The position numbers and the translations under genes were made by a program. A stretch of 46,220 nt of DNA from an uncultured Bacteroidia bacterium (lineage in GTDB: Bacteria > Bacteroidota > Bacteroidia > Bacteroidales > ML635J-15): the NCBI GenBank assembly GCA_902790405.1, contig CADARW010000001.1, positions 1 to 46,220 on the forward strand, written 5' to 3'. This document shows positions 34,530-43,413 of this stretch, in pieces (position 1 is the stretch's first letter; every line of letters begins with the position of its first letter). The notes under the pieces were generated by a model. It made no database searches, was not told where the DNA came from, and worked only from the letters and a program-made list of their open reading frames with translations.

Positions 34530-37500
34530 CTAATCGTTTTTAGGTTCTTCATTCTGATTAATTACAACCTCCATGTTTTCTTCTTCCTTGTCAAGGTATT
34601 CGTAGTCGGCATTGTTGATGTCCATGAATACGAATGTCTTGCGGAGCTTAGCCTGGTCGTCGCGTTCGCCCTTGCGCGAGAAGATTGCGTAAAGCACCGG
34701 AACGACAATCAAGGTTACGAAGGTCGATACGGTAAGACCGCCGATTACTACAACACCCATGCCGTGCCACAATTCGGAGCCTTCGCTGGTACTCATTGCC
34801 ATTGGCACCATACCGAGGATTGTGGTGAATGCCGTCATAAGCACTGGACGCAGACGCGACTGTCCCGAAAGTGCAATTGCTTCCTTAAGTTCGTAGCCAC
34901 GGTCGCGCATAAGGTTGATGTAATCGACAAGCACGATACCGTTCTTGACAACGATACCAATAAGAAGTATCAAGCCCAATGCACCCATCATATCGAGAGT
35001 TGTGCCCGTAATAAGCAATGCGAGGATAGTACCGGTAATTGCGAACGGGATTGACATCATTATGATGAACGGCTTGGAGAATGATTCGAACTGCGATGCC
35101 ATAACAATGTAAACCAACATCATGATGAGCAGTGCCAGGGTAACCATATCCTTGAAGGTATCCTGCTGGGTTTCGTACGAACCGCCAAGTCGTGTTGAGA
35201 TGCCGAGCGGAATATTTGTCTGGTCGATAACTCCCTGAACATCCTTTGCGAGGTCGCCCAACGAAGCGTTGTAAGGTGTTACGCTGACGGTAAGGTAACG
35301 CTGGCGGTTCTTGCGCTCGATGTTTGGAGGACACCAGTATTCGCTTATTTCGGCAAGTTCGCTCAACTTTATCTTTTCGCCTCTCGGGCTCATGATTGTA
35401 AGTTCTTCGATGTCGGTGAGACTATTGCGGAATTCCTCCTTTAGCCTTACTACAATGTCGTATTCCTCGCCGTCTTCCTTTAGGAATCCGGCAGTCATTC
35501 CGTTTACACGGTAGCGTACATACATTGCAGCTTGTGAGGTGCTAAGTCCGTGGCGTGCAAGCTTTTCCTTGTCGAAAACTATCTGAAGTTCAGCACGGTC
35601 TTCCTCACGGCTGATGGTCACGTCGCGTGCCGACGGCAATTCCTTGAACTTGTGTTTCAACTCGTTGGCAAGGATATTGGTTTCGTCGAAGTCGTATCCG
35701 TAGATTTCAACCGAAACATTGTTGTTGCCCATACCGCCACCGCCGCCGCTGCTTGTCGAAACCGAGTAGTTGATGATTTCGGGGTAACTCTTCAGTTCTT
35801 CACGGATAATTTCGGCCATTTCGAAGATTGTGCGCTTACGCTCGTACTTCTTCGAGGTACGAACCGTCATGTTGATCTTGTTGTTGGTTGTTCCCGAGAA
35901 CAATGCCGAAATACTTGATTCGTCGTTCGAACCTGCCGAGGTAGAGATAACCTTTGTTTCGGGGATAAGTTCGTGAATGCGGCACTCTATTCTACGGGCA
36001 GTCTTCAGGGTTTCCTCGATTCTGGTACCACGCTGGAGTTCAATCTTGATTGACATATTGCCGTTATCCTGCTGCTGCATGAAGTCGGTTCCGATTGTGC
36101 CGTTGGTAAACGGAATCAGCGAAACTACGAATATTGCAAGAGCAATGAGCATGGTGACAAGCTTGTGGTCGAGGCATACGCGGAGCAGTTTAGAATACCA
36201 GAGGTCAATCTTGTCGAACAGCTTGCCGATAGTATTCTTGTGAGAGAAAATTTTCTTCTTCTGCTTTGCAAGATATTCCTTTTCTTCCTCCTTGTTGACG
36301 AAGAACTTGTTGGCCTTCAACATCTTTGAACAAAGCATCGGGATAAGCGTGATAGCTGTTGCCGTTGAGGTGCAGACTACTATTGTAACAATCCATCCGA
36401 GTTCCTTGAACATGATACCAGCCATACCGGTAAGCATTGTCAGCGGGACGAACACGGCAACGATAACAAGGGTGGTTGCGATAACCGAAACCCATACCTC
36501 GTTGGTTGCGTAAATTGCAGCTTCGCGCGGGCTTGAGCCTCGTTCGATGTGCTTGGTAATGTTTTCAAGTACAACGATAGCATCATCCACCACCATACCG
36601 ATTGCAATGGTAAGAGACGCAAGCGAGACTATGTTGAGCGAGCTGTCGGCCATGAGCAGGTAGATGAATGAAACGATAAGCGAAATAGGAATTGTCAAGC
36701 TGATAATCAATGTAGAACGCCAGTTGCCGAGGAATACTAGCACAACCAGTACCACGAACAGCAAAGCGTAGAATATTGAGTCGGCAAGACCGAAGATTGC
36801 ATTCTTGATTTCGATTGAACCATCGCGGATTACAGTACATTTGATGTCGGGAGGAAGGATTTTCATAATCTTTTCCATTTCCTCGTTCACCTTTTTACAT
36901 ATTTCCACGGTGTTTGCTCCTGTCTGCTTACTTATCTGCAAACGAACGCCTTCCTTTCCGAGAACTTCCTGACCGTCTTCGAGGATGCTTATTCTTTCGT
37001 CGAGCGACAGGTCCTTGATGGTATCGCGCACTGTTGCAAGGTCGCGGACGAAAACCTGCTTGCCGTCGGGGGTGGTTGTTACAACTATGTTGTTGATTTC
37101 GGAACTTTCAATGTATTCACTTTCAACGCGGAGCTGGTACTGTTCCTTTCCCATCTTCACGGTTCCCGATGCAAGGTTGAGGTTGTTGCCTGCAATTGCA
37201 TTTCCGACTACTTCAACCGAAAGGTTGTAGGCGTCGAGCTGGTTGGGGTCAAGGTCAACATACACATAACGGTCGGGGGCTCCCGAAAGCGATATGTTTC
37301 CGATACCATCGATGCGGTTCAGCGTATTTACTACATTGTCCTCCAATATTTTGTCCAAGCCGGCATAACTTTCCTCAGCGGTGAATCCGAGCTGCATGAT
37401 TGGCATTGCGCTCGAGTTCAACTTGATAATCATTGGTCGGCTTACACCGTCGGGCAGATTGTCGTAAACCAAATCGACATAGGAGCGGATGTCGTTCATC

Positions 37501-37811
37501 ACATCATCGATGTTGACTCCCCACTCAAATTCGAGCGTTACAATGGAAAGGTTATCCTTCGAGGTGGAAAACAAGTTTTTAAGTCCATCGACGGAGTTAA
37601 GTGCATTTTCGAGAATCTTGCTTATGTTGGTTTCGATTTCGCTGGCGTTTGCACCCGGATATGTTGTCATAATGGTAACATACGGCGGGTCGATTTCGGG
37701 GAACTGGTCGATTGGCAGTCGCGACAGCGAGAACAAGCCCATCACAATTACGGCGACAAAGATAAGTCCCGTAGTGATAGGTTTTTGTATTGCGGTTTTG
37801 TAGATACTCAT
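34530..37811 (-). CDS. RND efflux pump, HAE-1 (AcrB) type permease
   Basis: A 1093-residue inner-membrane proton/drug antiporter with the AcrB architecture: TM1 near residues 12-30, a large periplasmic loop, TM2-6, a second loop and TM7-12. The TM4 motif GMVVDDAIVVLENI (about 402-415) contains the two Asp of the proton relay. PPYVTIMTTYPGA and GTDFMQQQDNG are the usual starts of the two porter regions. The C-terminus has an acidic, cytoplasmic tail of about 40 residues after the last TM (LRKTFVFMDINNADYEYLDK onward), longer than in AcrB and possibly a contact site for the PII-like neighbour. It forms a tripartite pump with the next two genes upstream. Substrates cannot be read from sequence. 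Confidence 0.95.
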   Translation of the reverse strand: MSIYKTAIQKPITTGLIFVAVIVMGLFSLSRLPIDQFPEIDPPYVTIMTTYPGANASEIETNISKILENALNSVDGLKNLFSTSKDNLSIVTLEFEWGVNIDDVMNDIRSYVDLVYDNLPDGVSRPMIIKLNSSAMPIMQLGFTAEESYAGLDKILEDNVVNTLNRIDGIGNISLSGAPDRYVYVDLDPNQLDAYNLSVEVVGNAIAGNNLNLASGTVKMGKEQYQLRVESEYIESSEINNIVVTTTPDGKQVFVRDLATVRDTIKDLSLDERISILEDGQEVLGKEGVRLQISKQTGANTVEICKKVNEEMEKIMKILPPDIKCTVIRDGSIEIKNAIFGLADSIFYALLFVVLVVLVFLGNWRSTLIISLTIPISLIVSFIYLLMADSSLNIVSLASLTIAIGMVVDDAIVVLENITKHIERGSSPREAAIYATNEVWVSVIATTLVIVAVFVPLTMLTGMAGIMFKELGWIVTIVVCTSTATAITLIPMLCSKMLKANKFFVNKEEEKEYLAKQKKKIFSHKNTIGKLFDKIDLWYSKLLRVCLDHKLVTMLIALAIFVVSLIPFTNGTIGTDFMQQQDNGNMSIKIELQRGTRIEETLKTARRIECRIHELIPETKVISTSAGSNDESSISALFSGTTNNKINMTVRTSKKYERKRTIFEMAEIIREELKSYPEIINYSVSTSSGGGGGMGNNNVSVEIYGYDFDETNILANELKHKFKELPSARDVTISREEDRAELQIVFDKEKLARHGLSTSQAAMYVRYRVNGMTAGFLKEDGEEYDIVVRLKEEFRNSLTDIEELTIMSPRGEKIKLSELAEISEYWCPPNIERKNRQRYLTVSVTPYNASLGDLAKDVQGVIDQTNIPLGISTRLGGSYETQQDTFKDMVTLALLIMMLVYIVMASQFESFSKPFIIMMSIPFAITGTILALLITGTTLDMMGALGLILLIGIVVKNGIVLVDYINLMRDRGYELKEAIALSGQSRLRPVLMTAFTTILGMVPMAMSTSEGSELWHGMGVVVIGGLTVSTFVTLIVVPVLYAIFSRKGERDDQAKLRKTFVFMDINNADYEYLDKEEENMEVVINQNEEPKND

Positions 37812-37829
37812 CGTCTTGTCCTTTCTGCT

Positions 37830-38861
37830 TTATTTGGAAATGTTAAGTTTTACGCCATCGACGAGTTTTGCCTGACCGACAACAACAAGTTCGTCGCCTT
37901 CCTTAAGTTCGTCTGATATTATTTCAATCTTGTCGTCGAAACGCTTGCCCATTTCAACAACAATGCGCTTTGCATAGCCGTCGTTGTTGATGAACACATA
38001 CCTTTCGTTTGCACCTTGCAGTTTCAGTACCGACTGATATGGAACGATTATTGCTTCGATGTTGTTGAGGTCGATGTTTACGCTCATGTACATACCTGGG
38101 CGAAGTTCTTCCTTTGCGTTCGGAATTCTAACCTTTGCCTGGAAAGTATGGGTATTGGGGTCAATTGTCGGGTAGATGATTTCGATTGTTCCTTCGAAAG
38201 TGCGTCCCTTGTAGATGTCGGAACTGAGTTGAACTTTTGTTCCGGTCTTTATCATTGGGAAGTAGGCTTCGGGAATGTTTACTATTGCCTTCAGCGTGTT
38301 AATCTGTATCAATGTAAGTATTGGCATTCCGCTGTACAGTTCGCCCGACTCGAAGTTCTTTGCCGAAATTACACCCGAAAAATCTGCCTTTACATAAGTG
38401 TTCTTTTCGAGAAATTCAAGGTTTTCCTTTGTAAGGTCGTACTGCACCTTGGTCTGGTCGTAGGTCTGCTGCGATACGCTTCCGCTCTTTAGCAAGGCTT
38501 CTACGCGACCAAGTTCCTTTTCGAGGTTGGCAAACTGCAAACGAGTGGTTTTCAACTGCGTTTCGTCCATCTGCACAAGTGTCTGACCTTTGCTGACACG
38601 CGATGCCACATCAACATTTATCTTCTTTATGATACCTGTTACCGACGGCGAAATGTTCATAGTCTCGTATGGCTGCAACACTGCCGAGATGCTTATGCTC
38701 TTGGAGATAGTCTCCTTTGCAAGTGTCTGTACCGAAACCAATTCCGTCTTTTCTTCCTGAACATTGGCAACATTTGTCTCTTCTTTCTTCTCTTTGCATC
38801 CAGTTGCCGTCAGCATCATTGCTGCGATTAAGGCAACACCTATCAAATTCTTTATATTCAT
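37830..38861 (-). CDS. RND periplasmic adaptor (membrane fusion) lipoprotein
   Basis: A 343-residue AcrA/MexA-type adaptor. The signal peptide ends in a lipobox (TATGC, Cys22), so it is lipid-anchored. The biotinyl-lipoyl half motif (SVTGIIKKINVDVASRVSKGQTLVQMDE), a short alpha-hairpin (about 105-155), the return lipoyl half (ADFSGVISAKNFESGELYSG), a beta-barrel and a membrane-proximal domain follow in order. It bridges the inner-membrane pump and the TolC channel. It lies 18 bases upstream of the pump gene and 9 bases after the TolC-like gene. Confidence 0.94.
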   Translation of the reverse strand: MNIKNLIGVALIAAMMLTATGCKEKKEETNVANVQEEKTELVSVQTLAKETISKSISISAVLQPYETMNISPSVTGIIKKINVDVASRVSKGQTLVQMDETQLKTTRLQFANLEKELGRVEALLKSGSVSQQTYDQTKVQYDLTKENLEFLEKNTYVKADFSGVISAKNFESGELYSGMPILTLIQINTLKAIVNIPEAYFPMIKTGTKVQLSSDIYKGRTFEGTIEIIYPTIDPNTHTFQAKVRIPNAKEELRPGMYMSVNIDLNNIEAIIVPYQSVLKLQGANERYVFINNDGYAKRIVVEMGKRFDDKIEIISDELKEGDELVVVGQAKLVDGVKLNISK

Positions 38862-38870
38862 TGTTTTGAC

Positions 38871-40169
38871 TTATTTTCTATTCAACAGTTGTTCAAATTC
38901 TATCTGTGCGTTCACGAGGTTCAGCACGGCCGAAATGTAGTTGCTCTGTGCCGAAATGATGTCGCTGCTTGCGGTTGTGAGCTCAAGGCTTGATGCCATT
39001 CCGTGTTCAAACTTGTTCGAAACATTGGTAAACACACGTTCGGTGACTTCGAGGTTAAGTTTCTGAGCCTCGTAGGTTTCGTAGTTTGAGGTTACATTGT
39101 AGCGCAGCTGGCGTTCCTGAACGAGGAGGGCATCGCGGGTTGTTTCGATGGTGTTCTGGAACTTCTCGTATTCTATTTTTGCCTGCTTCACATCCGACCA
39201 AGTCTTTCCGCTGCTCCATATCGGGACATTAAGCGTAAGACCGATGAGGTTTGGAGGCGTCATGTTGAAACCTTCCTTCTTTCCGAAATATGTTCTTCCC
39301 GAATACTGGTAGTATGCGCTCAAGGTCGGGACATAACCCATAATTTTGAGGTCAATCTGCTTCTTGAGCAGTTTTGAGTTTTCTTGGAGCAACTGGTAGT
39401 TGTAGTTGTTCTCCACATTGAAGGTTTCGTTTTGCAGAGCGAGAATTGCTTCGGGCTTCAGAATGTCGTCAACAGTCTGGGTGAGAGTGAGTTTTGTATT
39501 TACACCGCAGCCAAGTTGCAGGCGCATTGAGTTTTCGAGCATTTCGAGCGACCTATTTGTCGAGCTTATGCTTGTGCGGAGCGACAGAACCTGAACCATC
39601 AGCTTGTCGGCATCGGTTTGTTCGGCGGCGCCAACATCAACGGCATTTTGTGTTGTTTCTTGCAGGCTTTCAAGGTTTTCGAGACTGCGTTCAAGCAATT
39701 CGGTGGTGTTCTGCATCACAAGAATCGACATGTAAATCTTTGCCACCTGGTAGCGTATTTCGTCTTCGGACTGCTGGGTAGTAATGTCGGCGAGGGTTTT
39801 GGACATTTCGGCCATTTGTATGCCAATTATTTGCTGTCCTGTAAGAGCTACCGAGGCGGTAATTCCGAGGGTTCCAGTTGCCGGCATCGACATTGACATT
39901 GGACCGAGATTCATTTCGTATCCGCAATAGTTTGAGTATCCGAGGCTTGCGCTGACTTGCGGAAGCATTGAAGCTATTGTGCCCCATTTGGCGGCTTCGG
40001 CCTTGCGGATGTCGAGACTTGAGTTTTTCAATGTCTTGTTGTGCTCAACTGCGTAGTCCTGAGCCGATTTTAGCGAAATTGATAACGCTCCGTCTTCGTT
40101 TTGTGCAAATGAATGTGCAGCCGACAGCAGCATAAGCACTGCGGTTGTAATTAATGCAATTCTTCTCAT
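38871..40169 (-). CDS. TolC family outer-membrane efflux channel
   Basis: A 432-residue protein with a signal peptide (cleavage near SFAQ). The two-fold TolC repeat is visible: paired long amphipathic helices starting near LKSAQDYAVEHNKTLKNSSL and, in the second half, FNVENNYNYQLLQENSKLLKKQ. Each is followed by beta-strand segments such as LPQVSASLGYSN and VPTLSAYYQYSG. It forms the trimeric exit duct of the pump. Its ATG overlaps the TetR stop by 4 bases (ATGA), so translation of the two is coupled. Confidence 0.94.
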   Translation of the reverse strand: MRRIALITTAVLMLLSAAHSFAQNEDGALSISLKSAQDYAVEHNKTLKNSSLDIRKAEAAKWGTIASMLPQVSASLGYSNYCGYEMNLGPMSMSMPATGTLGITASVALTGQQIIGIQMAEMSKTLADITTQQSEDEIRYQVAKIYMSILVMQNTTELLERSLENLESLQETTQNAVDVGAAEQTDADKLMVQVLSLRTSISSTNRSLEMLENSMRLQLGCGVNTKLTLTQTVDDILKPEAILALQNETFNVENNYNYQLLQENSKLLKKQIDLKIMGYVPTLSAYYQYSGRTYFGKKEGFNMTPPNLIGLTLNVPIWSSGKTWSDVKQAKIEYEKFQNTIETTRDALLVQERQLRYNVTSNYETYEAQKLNLEVTERVFTNVSNKFEHGMASSLELTTASSDIISAQSNYISAVLNLVNAQIEFEQLLNRK

Positions 40170-40795
40170 TTGTTATCTTTGCTTTTTATGAGTTTCTTTA
40201 CCTTTTCGTTAATTATTTCCTGTCCCTGAGGTGTTGATATTCCGAGCAGTATTGGAATTGTAAGAGTGTGATGGAAAGCTACTGGAGGCTTGCTCTTGAC
40301 AAATTCCTGTTCGTTTTCGTAGATTTCGACAAGTTTCTGTAGTGTGAAAATCAGAATGTCGGTATCCACATCTTTTTTGAAGTAGTTTTCAATTTTGCCA
40401 CGTTCAATAAGCTTGAATATTGTGGTATAGGTTTCTTCTCTGATTTTCTTATAGGCAGACGAGTATATTGCTGGGTGGTATTTTATCAAATCCTCCAATG
40501 TCTTGGGATTAGTCTTCGATTTTGCGCTGGCTTGTACCTTCTCCTCGGCAATGCTGAAGATAGCATCGAGCACATTGTCGCTTTCGGAAATGATTTTTTT
40601 GATTTTTTCGTCGGCCTTTTTCATCTCGTGCTGCATTACCTGCATCACAAGGTCGTCCTTGTCCTTGAAAATTTCGTAGAGAGTTCGCTTCGATATTTTC
40701 ATGTCCATCGATATGCTGTCCATAGTTACCGACTTGATACCGTTGGCGTTGAACATCTTTGCGACCTCTTCCAATATGGTTTCCTTTTCTATCAT
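40166..40795 (-). CDS. TetR/AcrR family regulator of the efflux operon
   Basis: A 209-residue TetR-type repressor. The N-terminal HTH spans about residues 18-48 (IKSVTMDSISMDMKISKRTLYEIF, then KDKDDLV). The C-terminal ligand-binding part is helical and unlike any named subfamily. As first gene of the operon, with a 4-base overlap with the TolC-like gene, it probably represses its own operon and is induced by pump substrates; that is inferred from family practice. No clear palindromic operator was found upstream; a near-match to the -7 box (TAATTTCG) lies about 30 bases ahead. Confidence 0.9.
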   Translation of the reverse strand: MIEKETILEEVAKMFNANGIKSVTMDSISMDMKISKRTLYEIFKDKDDLVMQVMQHEMKKADEKIKKIISESDNVLDAIFSIAEEKVQASAKSKTNPKTLEDLIKYHPAIYSSAYKKIREETYTTIFKLIERGKIENYFKKDVDTDILIFTLQKLVEIYENEQEFVKSKPPVAFHHTLTIPILLGISTPQGQEIINEKVKKLIKSKDNK

Positions 40796-40968
40796 AAAGT
40801 GTCCGTTAAATAATGGCGCGAAATTAGAAAACTTTTGTGTAGTGAAAACGTTTTCTGTGGTTAAAGTTTTGTTAATAGAAAAAGGCTTGCAGTAGAGTAG
40901 GCGTACAGTCGAAAATGCCTATATTTTCAAACGGCATCAGCCATTGAACTTCAAATAATATATTCGAT

Positions 40969-41036
40969 TGTACAGACGCAATGCATTATATTTTGCGCAA
41001 ATTATTTCTAACGGCGCAAATCATTGCGTCGCTACA
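40969..41036. repeat. Dispersed palindromic repeat, copy 3, split by an insert
   Basis: The arms TGTACAGACGCAATG (40969-40983) and CATTGCGTCGCTACA (41022-41036) match with two mismatches. They are separated by about 38 bases with two GCGCAAAT-type segments, unlike the uninterrupted copies at 3019 and 21476. Confidence 0.7.
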
Positions 41037-41085
41037 ATTTTCAAATTGTTGAATCTTTAAATTTTCAAATCTTTGAATCTTCAAA
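41037..41085. repeat. Degenerate ATTTGAA/GATTCAA repeat overlapping the dacA 3' end
   Basis: Tandem variants of TTTTCAAATCTTTGAATC run from the palindromic repeat into the last codons of the diadenylate cyclase gene, which ends at 41065. Confidence 0.6.
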
Positions 41086-41907
41086 TGCCTTATCGGCATC
41101 TTTTTCTGCCTTGTGTTCCTTTTTGTTTTCAGTTTTTTTGCGCAGGTAGGCGAGGATTGCTTTTTTCAGGTAGTCGCGTCCCGATGCCTTGTGTATTTGT
41201 GCGTTTTGGGCTATTGAAATGTTGCCCGACTGTTCCGATACGATGATTACCAATGCGTCGGAGGTCTCGGAAATGCCGAGTCCGGAGCGGTGGCGCAGAC
41301 CATATTCGTTTGGCAGGTTGGGGTTTTGTGATACTGGCAGAATGCACTTTGCAGCGACAATCCTATTTTTCTCAATTATCATTGCTCCGTCGTGGAGTGG
41401 AGCGTTTTTGTAGAATATTGCCTTGATTAGCTGGGTGTTGATGTCGGCGTTTACGGTTTCGCCAGTCTGGATGATTGTTTGCAGCGATGTTTCGCGAGTT
41501 ATTACGATAAGAGCGCCAGTTTTGCTTTCCGACATTTCCATACATGCCTGCACTATGCTTTCGACAGCTTCGAGCGAAAAGTCGTTGCGCAGTTTCACCT
41601 TGCCGACAAGAAAGCCCCGCTTAAAATATTTGTCGCCAAGCATAAGTAGGAACTGTCTTACTTCCTGCTGGAAAACTACAATCAGCGCAATAACACCAAC
41701 GCCAATTACTTGTCCCATAATCGATTCCACAAGTTCCATCTTGAGAGCCTTTACAATCAGCCACACAAGATATACAATGGCAATTCCGAAGAAAATCTTC
41801 ATGGCTGCCGTACCTTTAATCATCTGGTAGAGTTTGTACAGCAGGAATGCGACAATGAGAATGTCGATAACATCAATGATGGTAATATGTATCAGCGACA
41901 ATAACAC
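41065..41907 (-). CDS. dacA: Diadenylate cyclase, CdaA type
   Basis: A 280-residue inner-membrane enzyme making c-di-AMP from two ATP. Three hydrophobic helices (about 8-28, 36-56 and 64-80) precede the DisA_N/DAC domain. The catalytic motifs are DGA (173-175, LHDGAMII) and RHRSGLGISE (205-214); the usual RHRAALGISE has Ala-Ala where this has Ser-Gly, a mild variant. The C-terminus is a charged Lys/Glu tail whose last residues (FEDSKI) are encoded by a dispersed repeat. The start is GTG at 41905-41907, 19 bases from a TAnnTTTG box. There is no cdaR/ybbR neighbour, and c-di-AMP targets are not visible here. Confidence 0.94.
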   Translation of the reverse strand: MLLSLIHITIIDVIDILIVAFLLYKLYQMIKGTAAMKIFFGIAIVYLVWLIVKALKMELVESIMGQVIGVGVIALIVVFQQEVRQFLLMLGDKYFKRGFLVGKVKLRNDFSLEAVESIVQACMEMSESKTGALIVITRETSLQTIIQTGETVNADINTQLIKAIFYKNAPLHDGAMIIEKNRIVAAKCILPVSQNPNLPNEYGLRHRSGLGISETSDALVIIVSEQSGNISIAQNAQIHKASGRDYLKKAILAYLRKKTENKKEHKAEKDADKAFEDSKI

Positions 41908-41925
41908 CTATTATATATTATGGCG

Positions 41926-41933
41926 CAAAAGTA
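41926..41933 (-). promoter_or_regulatory. TAnnTTTG promoter of dacA
   Basis: Minus-strand TACTTTTG, 19 bases upstream of the GTG start. It supports that start over any internal codon. Confidence 0.6.
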
Positions 41934-41968
41934 AGAAATATTTACGAAGTACGATTTACGATTTTTGA

Positions 41969-42907
41969 TTATTCCGTAAGCCCAGCAATTATTTCCTTTA
42001 TCGGCTTTACTTCGTGTACGTGCTCTATTGCAACACCTGCGCACCATACTGTCTTGTAGGTTGCCTTGAATGCTGAGTCGTAGAGTTTTTTCATTCCGGC
42101 CTTCATCATTACCGACTTGGCAAACTTCTTTAAAGCAGAATTGCTATTTATAAGCCGTTCCCAGATGTTTGGCTTGTTGCCAATCTGTTGCAAGTAGGGG
42201 GTGTTTATCACTGCCGTCGGACTGCCCGAAAGTTTGCGCGTCATTACAATGTCCTTGGCTCCGTATTCGACGACGGCCTTTTTGTATTCGTCCGAAACCT
42301 TGCATTCGTCGCTGGCAATGAATATGGTGCCTACCGAAACTCCTGCCGCACCCATTCCCAATGCCTTGTCAACATCCTGCTTGCGGGCTATGCCACCTGC
42401 ATATATAATAGGTATGTGGCAGTTGTCGACTAGGTTGGGCATTAATTCGTCGGGAGTGAGCATTCCTGAATGTCCGCCAGCAAGCGAGTTGACTGCGATA
42501 ATTGCATCAGCACCAAGACTTTCGACTTTTTGTGCAAACTTTAAATCTACCACATCGCAGAAAACCTTGATGCCGTTTGCGTGGGCAATTTCTATTGCCT
42601 GCCTGGGACTTCCAAGCGATGTGATTATGAATGCAGGTTTGGCTTCAACTATTTCGGCAAGTTGCTGCTTGTAGCGCGTGTTCGACTTGTTTACCACAAG
42701 GTTTATTCCGAAAGGCTTGTCTGTTTTTGCCTTGATGCTGGCGATTGCGGTGGCAATTTCGCCTTTTTTGCGGTAGTTGGCGGCCGGGATGGCGGCAGTA
42801 ATTCCACATTGGAGTGCAGCGACAACCATTTCCTCGTTACTGACGAGGAACATCGGAGCCATGATTATGGGATGCTCGATATGTAATATGTCGCAGAGTG
42901 TTTGCAT
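41969..42907 (-). CDS. Nitronate monooxygenase / FabK-like flavin oxidoreductase
   Basis: A 312-residue FMN-dependent TIM-barrel protein of the NMO/2-nitropropane dioxygenase family. Landmarks are HPIIMAPMFLVSNEEMVVAALQCG (N-terminal FMN site), PAFIITSLGSPRQ, VNSLAGGHSGMLTPDEL and IPIIYAGGIARKQDVDKALGMGAAGVSVGTIFIAS (phosphate-binding loop). The AGGHSG region supports NMO-type rather than IMP dehydrogenase. Possible reactions are oxidation of nitronates or NAD(P)H-dependent reduction of an enoyl substrate; sequence alone does not decide. It starts 2 bases after rnhA and is the last gene of that operon. Confidence 0.85.
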   Translation of the reverse strand: MQTLCDILHIEHPIIMAPMFLVSNEEMVVAALQCGITAAIPAANYRKKGEIATAIASIKAKTDKPFGINLVVNKSNTRYKQQLAEIVEAKPAFIITSLGSPRQAIEIAHANGIKVFCDVVDLKFAQKVESLGADAIIAVNSLAGGHSGMLTPDELMPNLVDNCHIPIIYAGGIARKQDVDKALGMGAAGVSVGTIFIASDECKVSDEYKKAVVEYGAKDIVMTRKLSGSPTAVINTPYLQQIGNKPNIWERLINSNSALKKFAKSVMMKAGMKKLYDSAFKATYKTVWCAGVAIEHVHEVKPIKEIIAGLTE

Positions 42908-42909
42908 TG

Positions 42910-43413
42910 CTATAGACCGAGAGAGTTGTTGGTTTCGGTTGACTCGAAATACTCATCTACGAGCAGGTTGGCGCCAGTGGCGGCGGCAACGGCAAGCTGG
43001 TCGCAACGGTTGTTGTATGGATTGTCGGCGTGGCCTTTTACCCAGACGAACTTTACGTTGTGTTGCTTGTATATACGAACAAATCTTGACCATAAGTCGG
43101 GATTCTTAACCTTGTTGAACCCTTTTTTTATCCAGCCATAAATCCAGTTTTGGTTTATTGCGTCGGCAACGTATTTGGAATCGGTGTAGATTGTAACGTT
43201 CGAATTTGGAATTTTCAGCATTTCGAGGGCAGTGATGACACCGAGCAGTTCCATGCGGTTGTTGGTGGTACGGCGGAATCCGCAGGCTACATCCTTACGG
43301 AATTTTCCGCTCATGAGTACGATTCCGTATCCGCCTGGACCAGGATTTCCGCGCGATGAGCCATCGGTGTAGATTGTTATTGTAGGCGGTGTAGCCGTTT
43401 TTTCTTCTGCCAT
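42910..43413 (-). CDS. rnhA: Ribonuclease HI
   Basis: A 167-residue RNase H type 1. The active-site carboxylates are all present: Asp17 (TIYTDGSSRGNPGPGG), Glu55 (NNRMELLGVI), Asp78 (YTDSKYVADAI) and Asp138 (NNRCDQLA), with the helper His128 in VKGHAD. The basic handle region (KKGFNKVKNPDLW) is retained. It degrades RNA in RNA-DNA hybrids during replication and repair in the cytoplasm. Its ATG overlaps the stop of the PKD-domain gene by 1 base (TAATG), a termination-reinitiation arrangement. Confidence 0.96.
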   Translation of the reverse strand: MAEEKTATPPTITIYTDGSSRGNPGPGGYGIVLMSGKFRKDVACGFRRTTNNRMELLGVITALEMLKIPNSNVTIYTDSKYVADAINQNWIYGWIKKGFNKVKNPDLWSRFVRIYKQHNVKFVWVKGHADNPYNNRCDQLAVAAATGANLLVDEYFESTETNNSLGL

